A program made the translations under genes and the position numbers. A stretch of 64,000 nucleotides of DNA from JACKOB01 sp024234575. Lineage in GTDB: Bacteria > Pseudomonadota > Gammaproteobacteria > Pseudomonadales > Oleiphilaceae. Positions 34,829-44,666 of this stretch are shown in pieces; the stretch's first letter is position 1; each line of letters begins with the position of its first letter. Below the pieces are notes generated by a model, which was given only the letters and a program-made list of their open reading frames with translations, was not told where the DNA came from and searched no databases. The stretch spans positions 45,196 through 109,195 of the forward strand of contig JBPJFZ010000015.1 of assembly GCA_051208035.1 (NCBI GenBank), in the 5' to 3' direction.

Positions 34829-35089
34829 CTACAGACCTTTCATATAGGTGATAAAAATAATTGTGCCAATTACTATTGAGAATGCGGATAGTATTAGTCG
34901 CCAAACGGTTTTTACATGCCGCAACCCCATAAAATAATCGACAACCAGTTGCGCTTTAATAATCAACGCCAGAATGATAAACCCGATAATTTGTGGGTTT
35001 GTTGTGCTGAATTCTCCGATATAAGCGGCGATGCAGGTTAGTACGATAAGAAACAGCCAGATGAGTGTGCTGCGATTTGCTAAAGACAT
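34829..35089 (-). CDS. norF: cytochrome c oxidase subunit IV-like protein (NorF type)
   Basis: About 86 residues with three transmembrane helices (LIWLFLIVLTCIAAYIG; IIGFIILALIIKAQLVVDYFMGL; LSAFSIVIGTIIFITYM). The KAQLVVDYFMGLRH stretch is typical of the subunit IV family that includes NorF. Accessory to NO reductase or a haem-copper oxidase. The ATG at 35089 has AGGAGA nine bases upstream; twelve earlier codons overlap norE. Confidence 0.8.
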   Translation of the reverse strand: MSLANRSTLIWLFLIVLTCIAAYIGEFSTTNPQIIGFIILALIIKAQLVVDYFMGLRHVKTVWRLILSAFSIVIGTIIFITYMKGL

Positions 35090-35111
35090 GGTTTTATCTC
35101 CTGGGCTTATT

Positions 35112-35675
35112 TTAATGAATGACATAAACCAGCGGGAAAAGCACTATCCACGCCAGATCTACCATGTGCCAGTACGAGGCTCCAGATTCCATGCCGAAAT
35201 GCTCATCAGAGGTATACAGGTTTTTAGAGCAGTTAAGCGTTAATACCGAGAGAATAACAATGCCAAGAATGACATGGGCAAAATGAAAGAACGTGAGAAA
35301 GTAATAGAACATATAGAAAATATTGCTTGATAGTGAATAACCCGCAGAAATGGTCTCACTGTACTCCCAGCATTTCACAACGACATAAACACTTGCTGCC
35401 AGCAAAGAGGCGATTAGCCAACGGGTTGCGGTCACCGTCTGATTAATTTTAACCGCTTCGACTGCCCGCACAACAAAATAGCTGCTGGTAATCAGCGCAA
35501 TGGTATTAATCATCCCCGCGACTCTATTGAGGTGTGCGTGACCTTCTGCAAAAACCTCGGGGTTGAGTAGTTTTACAATGCTGTAGGTAATGAATAAAAC
35601 GCCAAAGACGCCCAGCTCTGCCAGTATGAAAATCCAGATAGCCAGATCGCCGGGTAATGGTAGCTTATTTTTCAT
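35112..35675 (-). CDS. norE: cytochrome c oxidase subunit III family protein (NorE type)
   Basis: 187 residues with five transmembrane helices, shorter than the 260-residue oxidase subunit III and matching NorE: LPGDLAIWIFILAELGVFGVLFITY at the start and YWHMVDLAWIVLFPLVYVIH at the end. In denitrifiers NorE and NorF support NO reductase NorCB. No norCB, ccoN or ctaD is in this window, so the partner is encoded elsewhere or the pair works alone. First gene behind a perfect FNR/DNR box. Confidence 0.85.
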   Translation of the reverse strand: MKNKLPLPGDLAIWIFILAELGVFGVLFITYSIVKLLNPEVFAEGHAHLNRVAGMINTIALITSSYFVVRAVEAVKINQTVTATRWLIASLLAASVYVVVKCWEYSETISAGYSLSSNIFYMFYYFLTFFHFAHVILGIVILSVLTLNCSKNLYTSDEHFGMESGASYWHMVDLAWIVLFPLVYVIH

Positions 35676-35701
35676 AGAGGCCTGTTCGGTTTGCTAATAT
35701 G

Positions 35702-35750
35702 GGCGGGCATGTTAACAACTGGCACGGATGGGCGTGTTGATGATTATCAA
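35702..35750 (-). promoter_or_regulatory. FNR/DNR-type class II promoter of norEF-frmA
   Basis: TTGATGATTATCAA (35737-35750) is a perfect FNR/DNR/NNR dyad (TTGAT-N4-ATCAA). On the minus strand a TAACAT -10 element lies at 35709-35714, exactly where a class II site centred at -41.5 would need it, giving a start near 35702 and a leader of about 27 bases before norE. Confidence 0.8.
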
Positions 35751-35813
35751 TAGGATTACCTAAGGGTCGGTCCAGGGGCGGCCTGTATGACGATTTTTGA
35801 CGCTGGCGAAGTC

Positions 35814-38153
35814 TTATTTACGCAGGTTTTGTATCACGGATTCCAAGGCCCTGTCGAAGAACATGCCGTTTTCGATAACGGTCATTTCTCCGCTTCGAAG
35901 TCGCTGGGCAAGCTCTTTTCGGGAGAGCGTTGCCGCGCGTGAACCATTGCGGTTAACAAGCACCACTTTATCTGAGTGTTTGATAATCGCAGCCACCCGC
36001 ACTTTCGAGAGCTGCCCATCCTGATGCGATTGTACCCAGGCATTGGGAGTTAAATTTGCGGCGATGGTTTCGTATTCGTCGGCTATGTCACTGGTGTTTG
36101 GTAATTCATCATCGGCTAAATATGCCACCTCAGCTTCAATAGCCAGTTCGGCTTCTGCAAAGTCTTCAATATCCCTTTCAAGAGCACCCAGAATTTCTGC
36201 GCCGGATGTTGAAGAGCTCTCAGCTGTGTCGACACGCTGCTGTGCTGCAGGTGTTTCTACCATGTTATCAGCCACTTTTTCTGGTGATAATTTTGGAGGA
36301 TGTTCTTCTGAGAGGGTAGATGACGCAGTGGGAGGCACTGTTGATACTACCGCCTCGACTACTTCTAGATTGCTTTCAAGACAGTATGACTGAGAGAGTG
36401 CATCAACCCAGCTTTCAATTTCCTTTACCGGTGTACCGATGGTTTTTAGCAATGTTTCGACATCTTTAAGCAGCGTATCGAGGCTTTTATCATCGCTGGT
36501 GTCCAGTTGCGTGATTAGCCGCTGCTCAATATCGATGGCATTTTTCCACGGGGTGGTTTCTGTGGACTCGTGCAGATTGTGAATGAAAAAAAGTGCCTGA
36601 TTCCACACGGTGCTAAAAAAATTAACAAGTGCTTTCGGCAGCTTGCCCGATTGTGCCTGAGAGGATTTCAGTAAACGTGCGACATGTCGGGCAGCGGTTA
36701 GTCGTGCTCGATTCGTTCTGGCTTTTGCGTTTTCCGCTGCAACCATTCTCTCTTCTATTAGTCGGGCTCGCCTTTTCTCGGCGCGGGTGAAAAGATCAAG
36801 GTCTTTTTGGCAGTCAGCGAATAGTGTGTAATCGTCATCAAATTCTTTATTAATACGAACAACAATGGCCGCCATTTTGTTGTAAAGTGAATCCCGCTGG
36901 CGGTTTTCAGATTGTGTCCAGGTGGCTCCCGCCGTCGCCAGTGAATCCAGCAGGCGCTGTGCCGGGTTGTCGGTATCGCTGAAAAACATATGGTCTAGTA
37001 TGGCGGCTCTTAACATGGGCGCCTGTAAAAAATGGATCAGGTGTTTTATTTGTGGTGCGAGGTTGTTGTCTTCGTTCATCTGGTCAAACAGCATCGACAA
37101 CATCGATACGGTATTGGTGGTTCTGTCAGTGAAATAAAAATTGGCAGTACCTATGACTGACTTTATTTTTTCTGAAAGCGTGGGGGGCTCTTCTTCTACT
37201 TTGGGGTACCCAGCCTGTGCATTAGTTAAATCAGGTAGTTTGGATAACTGTTTTAAGCGGGAGAGAAACTCTTCATCATGCAGCAGGATGGCCTGCTTGC
37301 CGGATTTAATAACGTGTCGCTCCAGCTCTTCATCTGCGGAAGCACTTTTTAAAAGTGTCGATAAGCCAGCTTCGATGTCTGACTCTGAAACCGGATGTTC
37401 GGGATGATCCCGGTCTGCAAAATTCTGCAGCGTGGACAGTCTCTTCTCTTTCGATGCCTGTAAGCGCATCTCTTCTTCATAGCGGTATTGGATGGCATCT
37501 TTATCAAGTTTTGGCAGTACCCCCTGTTCTGACAGCAAAATATTAAAACTATCGAGCAAACCTGGATAAGACGATGCCGCTGCTTTTAATAAATACTTGA
37601 TCGATTGCAGGGTTTCATCTTCCTTTAACCCAAACTTGCCAATCGCTTGTAATATCGCATGGCAGATATTGCTCGGGTGCAGAGGGTTTTTATTAAGCGG
37701 TATCTCTAATTTGAGCACCTCTTCGACTCGCATGTTAATTTCACCCAGCAAATCGTGATAATTACTATGGAGATAATTAGAGGTTTGCGTGACTACTAAT
37801 TGTTTTTGTAGTTCATCGTGGTCGACCAATGATAATTGATCCAACGAAATACTGAGGTTTTTTATGCCCAATCGGCGCTGCTTTTTATTCGCTTCTGCAG
37901 GATTAACGAGTTTTTCAAACCCATGACTAACGGCATGAATCATTTCTGTCAGATAGGTATCTTGATGTTGCAGGATCTTTCTGGCCAGGGAGGTAGAAAG
38001 TGCACGGGTCGACTCTTCTGATTCTGTAAACGCTTTACTGAGCTGATGAACGTCGTTAAATGTTGCGTGAACAAAAGAACGAACAAACTTCACGCTTTGG
38101 TGACTAAGCGCTTCCAGGGTTTTCTTTCCTGCCTCGTGCGTGGATGGCATCAT
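35814..38153 (-). CDS. DUF1631 family protein
   Basis: About 779 residues, soluble and mostly helical. It matches the DUF1631 (thymidine phosphorylase-like by name only) family of Gammaproteobacteria: the N-terminal helical part, HPSNICHAILQAI near 160-180, and a C-terminal beta segment (NAWVQSHQDGQLSKVRVAAIIKHSDKVVLVNRNGSRAATLS) that resembles a PilZ-like or small barrel module. A disordered Ser/Glu/Pro-rich stretch at about 595-665 separates the parts. No function is established. The ATG at 38153 is preferred to a TTG six codons upstream. Confidence 0.82.
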   Translation of the reverse strand: MMPSTHEAGKKTLEALSHQSVKFVRSFVHATFNDVHQLSKAFTESEESTRALSTSLARKILQHQDTYLTEMIHAVSHGFEKLVNPAEANKKQRRLGIKNLSISLDQLSLVDHDELQKQLVVTQTSNYLHSNYHDLLGEINMRVEEVLKLEIPLNKNPLHPSNICHAILQAIGKFGLKEDETLQSIKYLLKAAASSYPGLLDSFNILLSEQGVLPKLDKDAIQYRYEEEMRLQASKEKRLSTLQNFADRDHPEHPVSESDIEAGLSTLLKSASADEELERHVIKSGKQAILLHDEEFLSRLKQLSKLPDLTNAQAGYPKVEEEPPTLSEKIKSVIGTANFYFTDRTTNTVSMLSMLFDQMNEDNNLAPQIKHLIHFLQAPMLRAAILDHMFFSDTDNPAQRLLDSLATAGATWTQSENRQRDSLYNKMAAIVVRINKEFDDDYTLFADCQKDLDLFTRAEKRRARLIEERMVAAENAKARTNRARLTAARHVARLLKSSQAQSGKLPKALVNFFSTVWNQALFFIHNLHESTETTPWKNAIDIEQRLITQLDTSDDKSLDTLLKDVETLLKTIGTPVKEIESWVDALSQSYCLESNLEVVEAVVSTVPPTASSTLSEEHPPKLSPEKVADNMVETPAAQQRVDTAESSSTSGAEILGALERDIEDFAEAELAIEAEVAYLADDELPNTSDIADEYETIAANLTPNAWVQSHQDGQLSKVRVAAIIKHSDKVVLVNRNGSRAATLSRKELAQRLRSGEMTVIENGMFFDRALESVIQNLRK

Positions 38154-38386
38154 AGTGGTGGGTCGACTCAAGAATCGTTAGTAAGTAAATGATTACAAAA
38201 GTATATGAAGGAATCTGGTTATCTGCCAAAAAATTATGTCGAAGATCGTAAAATCTTCCTTTTGCTGGTGTTGCCATTCTATAGACGAATGTCACTTAGC
38301 AGAATAAGGTTGCTGTTCAATCTTGCGGCTACACTGTCAAAGAGATTCTACAATTTCAATTACAGCGGTTAATAACGAGGTCACCA

Positions 38387-38917
38387 ATGAATCGAAGAAA
38401 GTTTTTGACCATCGGGGTAGCAGGTGCAGCATCGGCGGTCGCATTGGGTGGAGGTGCCTATCTGTCTATTGCTCCTGCAGATCAGTCTTTGCTTTCAATT
38501 GATGCGGTGTTGGTTGCAGTAGATAGTATTGACAAAACTGCTATCGAGTTAACAGGCGCATGGACGGCGGCGCAGGTGTTTAACCATATGGCACAGAGCG
38601 TTGAATATTCCATGCTGGGATATCCAGAGCATAAATCTGAGTTTTTTAAGCAAACCATTGGGCCGCTGGCGTTCGCGGCATTTTCGAGCAAAGGTAAAAT
38701 GCGGCATAACCTAAGCGAGGCTATTCCGGGAGCGCCGGCATTAGTGGCGGATGATAATGTCTCCCAGACGATAGCAAGGTTTAGATTGTCACTGATTAAT
38801 TTTGATCAATACGCAGGCGAGCTGAAACCCCATTTCGCATACGGCCAGTTATCGAAAGACCAGTATGCTTTAGCCCATGTCATGCATTTTTACGATCACA
38901 TGAGTGAACTGGTCTAA
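38387..38917 (+). CDS. DUF1569 (DinB-like) protein with Tat-type leader
   Basis: 176 residues. N-terminus MNRRKFLTIGVAGAASAVALGGG is a twin-arginine-like signal, so export in folded form is likely. The rest follows DUF1569 of the DinB-like metalloenzyme fold, with candidate metal histidines in FNHMAQS (near 65) and HVMHFYDH (near 165-172). The function is unknown. Its stop TAA interlocks with the stop of the convergent yddG gene. Confidence 0.78.
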   Translation: MNRRKFLTIGVAGAASAVALGGGAYLSIAPADQSLLSIDAVLVAVDSIDKTAIELTGAWTAAQVFNHMAQSVEYSMLGYPEHKSEFFKQTIGPLAFAAFSSKGKMRHNLSEAIPGAPALVADDNVSQTIARFRLSLINFDQYAGELKPHFAYGQLSKDQYALAHVMHFYDHMSELV

Positions 38918-39834
38918 CAATTTGAGTCAGGCGGTCGCGCAAGCTGTTCAGATTGCTGGTACATCCAGCGCGAACCGACACACAGCAATGCGACACCAAT
39001 CCAGAAAGTGGCAGTAGGGACTATGTCAAATACTGGCCAATAGAGCACGGTTGACAGTATTGGTATAAAAAAAGAGAGATTAACGATCAGCTTGTAGTTA
39101 CCCAATCGAATGGCATAGTCCCATGCGGTGTAGGCGATAATCAAACCCACTCCCAAGCAGGAGGGGAGCCAAAGATGCTCTGCAGAGGGGAGTGTTGCCG
39201 AGGTTTGCGTCATATAAACTGCGGCCAAAACGCTGCCGACACAAATAAACGCAACCGAGCTCATGTTGCCCTTGATGTGGTCTGTATACTTACGTGAAAA
39301 AACACAGTAAAGCGCCCAGCTGACAGCCGCCCAGGCACCCAGTGCATACACGGCGGGGGAGGCGGTCATTCTGCCATAAAACCCGCTTATTTCCGGGTCG
39401 AGAGCAATCATTAGTCCCGATAGTGCCATAAGCAGTGCAAGCCATAGTTTGCTGTTCGTCGGCTGCTTAAACACTACTATCGTAAAGATGACGGTCAGGG
39501 CTGGCCAAAGATAGTTAATAAGCGTGACATCGACTGCGCTTCGCTGCGTTAGTGCCAAGCCTATGCACAAGGTAAACGCTAATACATCGGTGACATAGAA
39601 AAACAGAATGACAGCAACGCGCCAGGATAAATTTGCCAGCATATGATAGGTGGCGGTTGGATGCAGACAAAGCCCTGCAATGCCCCCGCTGAGGTAAATA
39701 ATGGCTCCTGCCAGCACGGCACCGATTTGTTCCGATGATCCGCGTGTGACAACCGAAGCCAGGCCCCACAAAATAATGGCCAGTAATCCGGCCAGGGTAT
39801 AGCGCAGCAGTGGCTTCGACAGTTGTTTACTCAC
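38914..39834 (-). CDS. yddG: EamA/DMT transporter, YddG-like
   Basis: 306 residues with ten transmembrane helices of the drug/metabolite transporter superfamily. The opening LLAIILWGLASVVTRGSSEQIGAVLAGAIIY and LTLCIGLALTQRSAVDVTLINYLWP resemble YddG, an exporter of aromatic amino acids. Substrate by similarity only. Confidence 0.82.
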   Translation of the reverse strand: MSKQLSKPLLRYTLAGLLAIILWGLASVVTRGSSEQIGAVLAGAIIYLSGGIAGLCLHPTATYHMLANLSWRVAVILFFYVTDVLAFTLCIGLALTQRSAVDVTLINYLWPALTVIFTIVVFKQPTNSKLWLALLMALSGLMIALDPEISGFYGRMTASPAVYALGAWAAVSWALYCVFSRKYTDHIKGNMSSVAFICVGSVLAAVYMTQTSATLPSAEHLWLPSCLGVGLIIAYTAWDYAIRLGNYKLIVNLSFFIPILSTVLYWPVFDIVPTATFWIGVALLCVGSRWMYQQSEQLARPPDSNC

Positions 39835-39911
39835 ATTGTTTTACCGTTGCGGCTCTCATGCTCTTGAGATGAAGTAGGTTACTTGCTTTAAGAAAAAGAG
39901 TTGTTGGAGTG

Positions 39912-42077
39912 TTAACTATTTTTTTGAGCACTATAGAATGCCTGCTTATCAGCATACATATTCTTGTCAGCTATTTTTAGCACTCTTGTTGGCGGCGTGT
40001 TATCAGAGCTGGCGACACCGATACTGATTTGAACGGGTAAAATATGTTCTTCACCCTCATCATCGCGGCATTTGATGCTTGCCACAGCGGCTCGCTCGCG
40101 AATTCGGCTGACGAGTGTATTCGCCAGCAGATCATTCGTATTGGGACATATCACGACGAATTCATCGCCGCCAATACGGCAGACGATATCTGATTTACGG
40201 CACACATTTAACAAAATATTCGCGACAGCACGGATTAGCATATCTCCTTCGGGGTGACCGAAATTGTCGTTAACGTTTTTTAGTCCATTTATATCAATCG
40301 AAACAACCGAAAAGAAATTAAAAGGGAACAAATGGGAGCGGGCAATGCTGCTTTCTATTTGTTTATCAAAATAAAAGCGATTATAGGTTTGTGTCAGCGT
40401 GTCAGTCTTTGCCAGTTTCTCCATCTCATTAAATAATTGCTTGTTTTCAACCGTGCTCGTTATCTGCTTAAGGAACAGCTCGATGGTTTCTTTTGTTTGC
40501 CGACTTAGCTTTCCACCTTTTACAACCAGGTTACCGGCGATTTTTGCCTCCCAGCCATCAATGGTGAATAAAGACCAATGAACATCGTCATTAACAGTGG
40601 TTTGCTCTGCTTTCGGGTCGGCTATTTCATTCATCCAATTTGAGAGCGCATTGTCTTGTGAGGCCGACAGCAGCTTTGCAGCGTTGGCGAATATGTGCTG
40701 CTGCTCAGCGGTTAAAATGCCGTTAAAGGCTGCGCATTCGATCGTATCAGGGCGCATGCCGTGTAATATTAGACCGAAGCCCAGTGAAGGAAACAAATGA
40801 TGCAGTCTATCGGTTGTAAACTGGAGAATGTCGGTCATGTCGCTTTTAGCGTTAATTGAGCCGCTTGATTCCAGCAACGCACTTAACACATCTTTTGTGT
40901 ATTTGAGCTGTTCATAATTTCTGGCGTTTTCTATTGCGGTCGACATCGCCGTTACATAACGGCCTATTTTTTCTAAGCGGCTATCATCTAATGTATAGGC
41001 TTTCAGGGTTCGAAAAATACTGATAACGCCGGTTTTTCGCCCTTGCACCATCAACGGAAATGCGAGATAGGCAGAAAATGGGTGAATCTCGAAAATCTTC
41101 AGATCGATCGGGGCAAATGGCATGTCCGGGGTGATTTCTGGAAAATAGGCAGGTTCACCCGTGGCAAAAACGTAAGAGGAGACACTCTCATTTCCGGTTG
41201 CAGAAATCTGCAGTGTGCGCCACTTTTTAATATGGTGGGGCTCAATAATGTCGCCATAAACTTTATAGATATTCAGCAAGTTCTGTTCTTCATCGACCAG
41301 CTGAATGCCAATGGCTTCAAATTCGAAAACATCTTTGAGCCCGTTAAGTATGGCGTTAAATACTTCGTCAAAGTCGAGAGTGGCATTGGTGGTTTGGATG
41401 AGCTCATTTAGATGGGCAATTTCTTGCTCTTTTTCTTGAGCTTGCTGCAGGGCGAACCGGGTTTTACGCACAAGATAAGCGTTGTTTATTGTCGCCGCGA
41501 TTTGCCCGACGTAGCGTTTTACGCGTTTAAAGTCTTCTTCATTTAACTCGAATGCACTTAAAGTATTAACGAAATTGATTACGCCAATGACTTTTCCTTG
41601 GATTTCTAGTGGATAGATCGCTATGGATTTGTGCGGGTTCCAGTCAAACATTTGCCGGTCACGTTCGCTGTAATAGGTAAGAAGTTTTTCAGTAATGGGG
41701 GATACGTACTGGGGTTCGTTATCGAGAAACGCTTTAACGAAATATACTTCTTCCCATTCAATGGATAGAGGGTAGTTCTCAAACATTTCCCTGATTGCAT
41801 CAGTTACGTGCTCTCCATACCAATAAGTGACTTCCAGAGAGCTGGTTTCGGCATTAAAAAGATAAATAGATATTTGGTTAAAGTTGAAGATATCTGCCAG
41901 CGCCAGCATGACCTTCTCCACCACTTCATCGAGATTAATGGTGGTGTTTACCGTCTGCATTACCTGATTGATATGGGAAAACTCTTGTTCTTTGGTGTGG
42001 TTATCCAAAGCGACTTGTTGGCGCAGTTTTTTTAGTTCCCAGATCAATTGGTCTTTAGTCTTTTCAATATCTTTCAT
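39912..42077 (-). CDS. diguanylate cyclase with tandem GAF domains
   Basis: 721 residues, cytosolic. A short N-terminal coiled coil; GAF 1 at about 30-205 (INLDEVVEKVMLALADIFNFNQISIYL), GAF 2 at about 230-395 (LDFDEVFNAILNGLKDVFEFEAIGIQL); a third GAF-like region at about 400-550; and GGDEF at about 560-715. The active loop is RIGGDEFVV and the I-site RKSD lies five residues before it, so the enzyme should make c-di-GMP and be product-inhibited. GAF ligands are unknown. Single gene. Confidence 0.92.
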   Translation of the reverse strand: MKDIEKTKDQLIWELKKLRQQVALDNHTKEQEFSHINQVMQTVNTTINLDEVVEKVMLALADIFNFNQISIYLFNAETSSLEVTYWYGEHVTDAIREMFENYPLSIEWEEVYFVKAFLDNEPQYVSPITEKLLTYYSERDRQMFDWNPHKSIAIYPLEIQGKVIGVINFVNTLSAFELNEEDFKRVKRYVGQIAATINNAYLVRKTRFALQQAQEKEQEIAHLNELIQTTNATLDFDEVFNAILNGLKDVFEFEAIGIQLVDEEQNLLNIYKVYGDIIEPHHIKKWRTLQISATGNESVSSYVFATGEPAYFPEITPDMPFAPIDLKIFEIHPFSAYLAFPLMVQGRKTGVISIFRTLKAYTLDDSRLEKIGRYVTAMSTAIENARNYEQLKYTKDVLSALLESSGSINAKSDMTDILQFTTDRLHHLFPSLGFGLILHGMRPDTIECAAFNGILTAEQQHIFANAAKLLSASQDNALSNWMNEIADPKAEQTTVNDDVHWSLFTIDGWEAKIAGNLVVKGGKLSRQTKETIELFLKQITSTVENKQLFNEMEKLAKTDTLTQTYNRFYFDKQIESSIARSHLFPFNFFSVVSIDINGLKNVNDNFGHPEGDMLIRAVANILLNVCRKSDIVCRIGGDEFVVICPNTNDLLANTLVSRIRERAAVASIKCRDDEGEEHILPVQISIGVASSDNTPPTRVLKIADKNMYADKQAFYSAQKNS

Positions 42078-42344
42078 TGGAGCCTATATTTGTCAGGCGG
42101 GAGGCGAGCAGGGGGGGAATATTGTCTCAGCCCACCTAAGCTATTGCGCAACCAGAGGTTTTTTGTTGCTAATAGTATAGTGGTCTAATCGAAACAAACC
42201 AAAGGGCTGGCTGTGATTTGTAGCCAAGACACAGGTCATAATCTTTACTGCACAGAATGGTAGCTGGCCGCCACGCAGATTATTATGCTTTTAAAGCAGC
42301 AAAATCTGCGAATAACCAGGTCAGGACGCGAAGGTTACACCACT

Positions 42345-43175
42345 CTAAGCCACAGTCTTTATGGAGATTAATAGCTTTATGCGAGCAATTTTATGAATTC
42401 TTACATCCGTATTTTTTCTTGCAACTGACGGGCTGCCGCCACATAGCTCTCTATACACTCTTGAGAACTGCGCATAATCTGAAAAACCTGCTGCTACTGC
42501 CGCTTCAGTAAGGGCTTTGCCTGTAAGGACCAGGTTGCAAGTTACCCAGAGTCGATGCCATAAGCGATATCGGCGAATTGGAGAGCCAGTGGCCTGTTTA
42601 AATAACTGAATTAACCGCGGAACCGACAAGCTAACCTGTTGCGCAATGTCTGTAACGGAAATGTTTTTATTGTAGTTTTCTTTGATGATACGTATTGCAC
42701 TTATCACTCGTTCATCGATAACCACAGGATTGGCCTGCGCTGGTGAACCAATCCAGATTTCGAGCAGTTCAAAGGCTTCGCTCGTTGATGGGCGCACGGC
42801 AGACAAATAGGTTGCTTGCTCGATGACCTCATTTTCATGCTTCAGGTTAAACAGCAGCTGCTCGCCGCTGTCGGCACGAATCGCTGTCCGCATTTTTAGC
42901 GAAAGCTTTGCGTAGTCGCTGCCCAAATCATCAAGCGAGCAAATTACAACCTTATTGCCGGTGGTTTTTACTGATAGCTTTGCGCCGGCTGGAATCAGAA
43001 CACTTTTGCACAGCAGGGTTTCTCCAGACGTACCTAGCACTACCTCCAATTGATCTTCTAATGCGACAATTAGCGTTGCGGTCACATAAAAGCGCGTATA
43101 CGTCGGCTCAAGTTTGCCAATGTAGACAGATCGTGTATCAGAAAGATAAATAACCGCTTTTTGTTTTTGTTGCAT
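42345..43175 (-). CDS. AraC-family transcriptional regulator (paralogue 1)
   Basis: 276 residues. N-terminal sensing half with no family name that I can give (KAVIYLSDTRSVYIGKLEPTYTRFYVTATLIVALED), C-terminal AraC HTH at about 160-265 (NISVTDIAQQVSLSVPRLIQLFKQATGSPIRRYRLWHRL; AAVAAGFSDYAQFSRVYRELCGGSP). Clearly a paralogue of the next AraC gene over the whole length. It has an extra basic C-terminal tail. Probably controls the nearby secreted-protein operon or itself. Confidence 0.88.
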   Translation of the reverse strand: MQQKQKAVIYLSDTRSVYIGKLEPTYTRFYVTATLIVALEDQLEVVLGTSGETLLCKSVLIPAGAKLSVKTTGNKVVICSLDDLGSDYAKLSLKMRTAIRADSGEQLLFNLKHENEVIEQATYLSAVRPSTSEAFELLEIWIGSPAQANPVVIDERVISAIRIIKENYNKNISVTDIAQQVSLSVPRLIQLFKQATGSPIRRYRLWHRLWVTCNLVLTGKALTEAAVAAGFSDYAQFSRVYRELCGGSPSVARKNTDVRIHKIARIKLLISIKTVA

Positions 43176-43521
43176 CGAAGGTTTGGCTCATTTCTTATGG
43201 TTGAGTGCGTCTGGTTTCGTTGATGACAGACCCCCCAGCTAAATCTGTTTCAGTGCGCTTCAGACAGAAGGTTAGACGGGGAAACTGTACTGTATTTGAT
43301 CAATTTAACGGAGGCGCAGGGGGTAATACATGAACTATTTGATGATGGCGGGGTTCCTGTGATGTAGTTCACGACATTAACGATGTCTATATTGGATGTG
43401 TTGCCGAAAATACAGAACTGGAGAGGGTTATAACGAGATAATGGTGCTTATGTGCCAGAATTGGTGCTGATTTAATAAGATGTGAAGAGTGTGCACCAGG
43501 CCAAACAGCGTAACGCTGACC
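43176..43521. other. gap between the two AraC genes
   Basis: 346 bases without a gene. On the minus strand it must hold the end of paralogue 2 and the promoter of paralogue 1. A short dyad (CAGCG-TAA-CGCTG, about 43507-43519) lies right behind the paralogue 2 stop, without a T-run. Nothing else is supported. Confidence 0.4.
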
Positions 43522-44316
43522 TTAGCCCGCCGAAACGCGGATTTCTGTGTTGTTTTTTGCAGCGGCCGGACTGCCACCAGCCAACTCTTTGTAAACTCGC
43601 GAGAATTGGGCGTAATCGGCAAATCCAGCTGCCACCGCAGCTTCGGTTAACGACATACCGTTTGCCAGCTTGCAGGCAGTGACAAAAATACGTTGCCACA
43701 ATCGGAAGCGCCGAATAGGTGTGCCGGTTACTTGTTTGAAAATCTGAATCAGACGAGGGACAGATAGGTTCACTTGCTCGGCAATTTGCGCCACCGACAT
43801 ATTGTCTTGACAGTTCTCCCTTATCAAACGCACGGCTTTGGCTACTCTTTCGTCCGTCAGGGGAGTATGCGCAGCTGCAGAATAACCGATACAGCTCTCT
43901 ACCATCGTAAACACTTCATCAGATGAGGGTCTGGTTTTAGATAAAAAGTTAGCATGGGTAATGATGTCTTTTTCATGACGCAGGTCGCTTAAGATAGTTT
44001 GGCCATTGTCATAAGTAGTGGCGCTTTTCATCTTGGGAGTTAAGGCGGCGAAGTCGGCCCCCAGATCATCCAGGAAAAAAACAGCTATGTTCGCATTGCG
44101 AGTGTCGATAGTAATATCCAAACCTGCAGGAACTAAAAGGCTTTTGCTATGAGCCAATGGTTTGCCTGAGCTGGAAAGGAGTGTCAGGTCTTCACCAGTC
44201 GATACCAGTAGCGTGGCATTGACGTTAGCTCTCTTCAATACTGGCTCAAGTTTGCCAACGTATAAAGAGCGCTTTGGCGAAGTATAGATAACCGCTTTAG
44301 GCTTAGATGCTGACAT
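43522..44316 (-). CDS. AraC-family transcriptional regulator (paralogue 2)
   Basis: About 264 residues with the same architecture as paralogue 1: KAVIYTSPKRSLYVGKLEPVLKRANVNATLLVSTGEDL at the start and HTH at about 155-260 (NMSVAQIAEQVNLSVPRLIQIFKQVTGTPIRRFRLWQRI; AAVAAGFADYAQFSRVYKELAGGSP). The start at 44316 aligns the N-terminus with paralogue 1; an ATG 18 codons earlier is possible. It is divergent from the secreted-protein operon across 350 bases, the classical position for its regulator. Confidence 0.88.
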   Translation of the reverse strand: MSASKPKAVIYTSPKRSLYVGKLEPVLKRANVNATLLVSTGEDLTLLSSSGKPLAHSKSLLVPAGLDITIDTRNANIAVFFLDDLGADFAALTPKMKSATTYDNGQTILSDLRHEKDIITHANFLSKTRPSSDEVFTMVESCIGYSAAAHTPLTDERVAKAVRLIRENCQDNMSVAQIAEQVNLSVPRLIQIFKQVTGTPIRRFRLWQRIFVTACKLANGMSLTEAAVAAGFADYAQFSRVYKELAGGSPAAAKNNTEIRVSAG

Positions 44317-44420
44317 AGTCAAAACACTCTTTAAGTTTATTTTTGAGAAAATCTGAATATTAGTTTGCATATTAAGGTTATTTAATGATCTTACGGCGAT
44401 TAGAGCGTTATTGAAATAGC

Positions 44421-44521
44421 GTTCACATTTGTTTGCATTCTGATCACCTTATGCCTTTTAAACGAGCACCCTTATCCTTGCCTGATGAATGTAACAATAT
44501 GTAAAAACTGTTCACATTTGT
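44421..44521 (+). repeat. 12-bp direct repeat in the regulator/secreted-protein divergent region
   Basis: GTTCACATTTGT occurs at 44421-44432 and again at 44510-44521, 89 bases apart, in the 350-base non-coding gap. Direct repeats suit AraC-type binding. A close relative, GTTCACATTTTGT, lies at 51843-51855 in front of the lipase gene. The rest of the gap is AT-rich with no further motif that I can support. Confidence 0.55.
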
Positions 44522-44666
44522 AACGGGATCATCAGTTAGTTCATGCGTCTTTTGTTGGCTTAGTGTCAAATGGCGGCAAATCAAAAACCGTAATCGGTGA
44601 CAGTGATTTTTAGGTCATTGCAGGTGATTACGATACAAAACAAAGCAACGGACAGAGGAACAAAGG

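Noticed and set aside
44317..44370. Eighteen-codon N-terminal extension of AraC paralogue 2
   Set aside because: Alignment with paralogue 1 starts at the later ATG.
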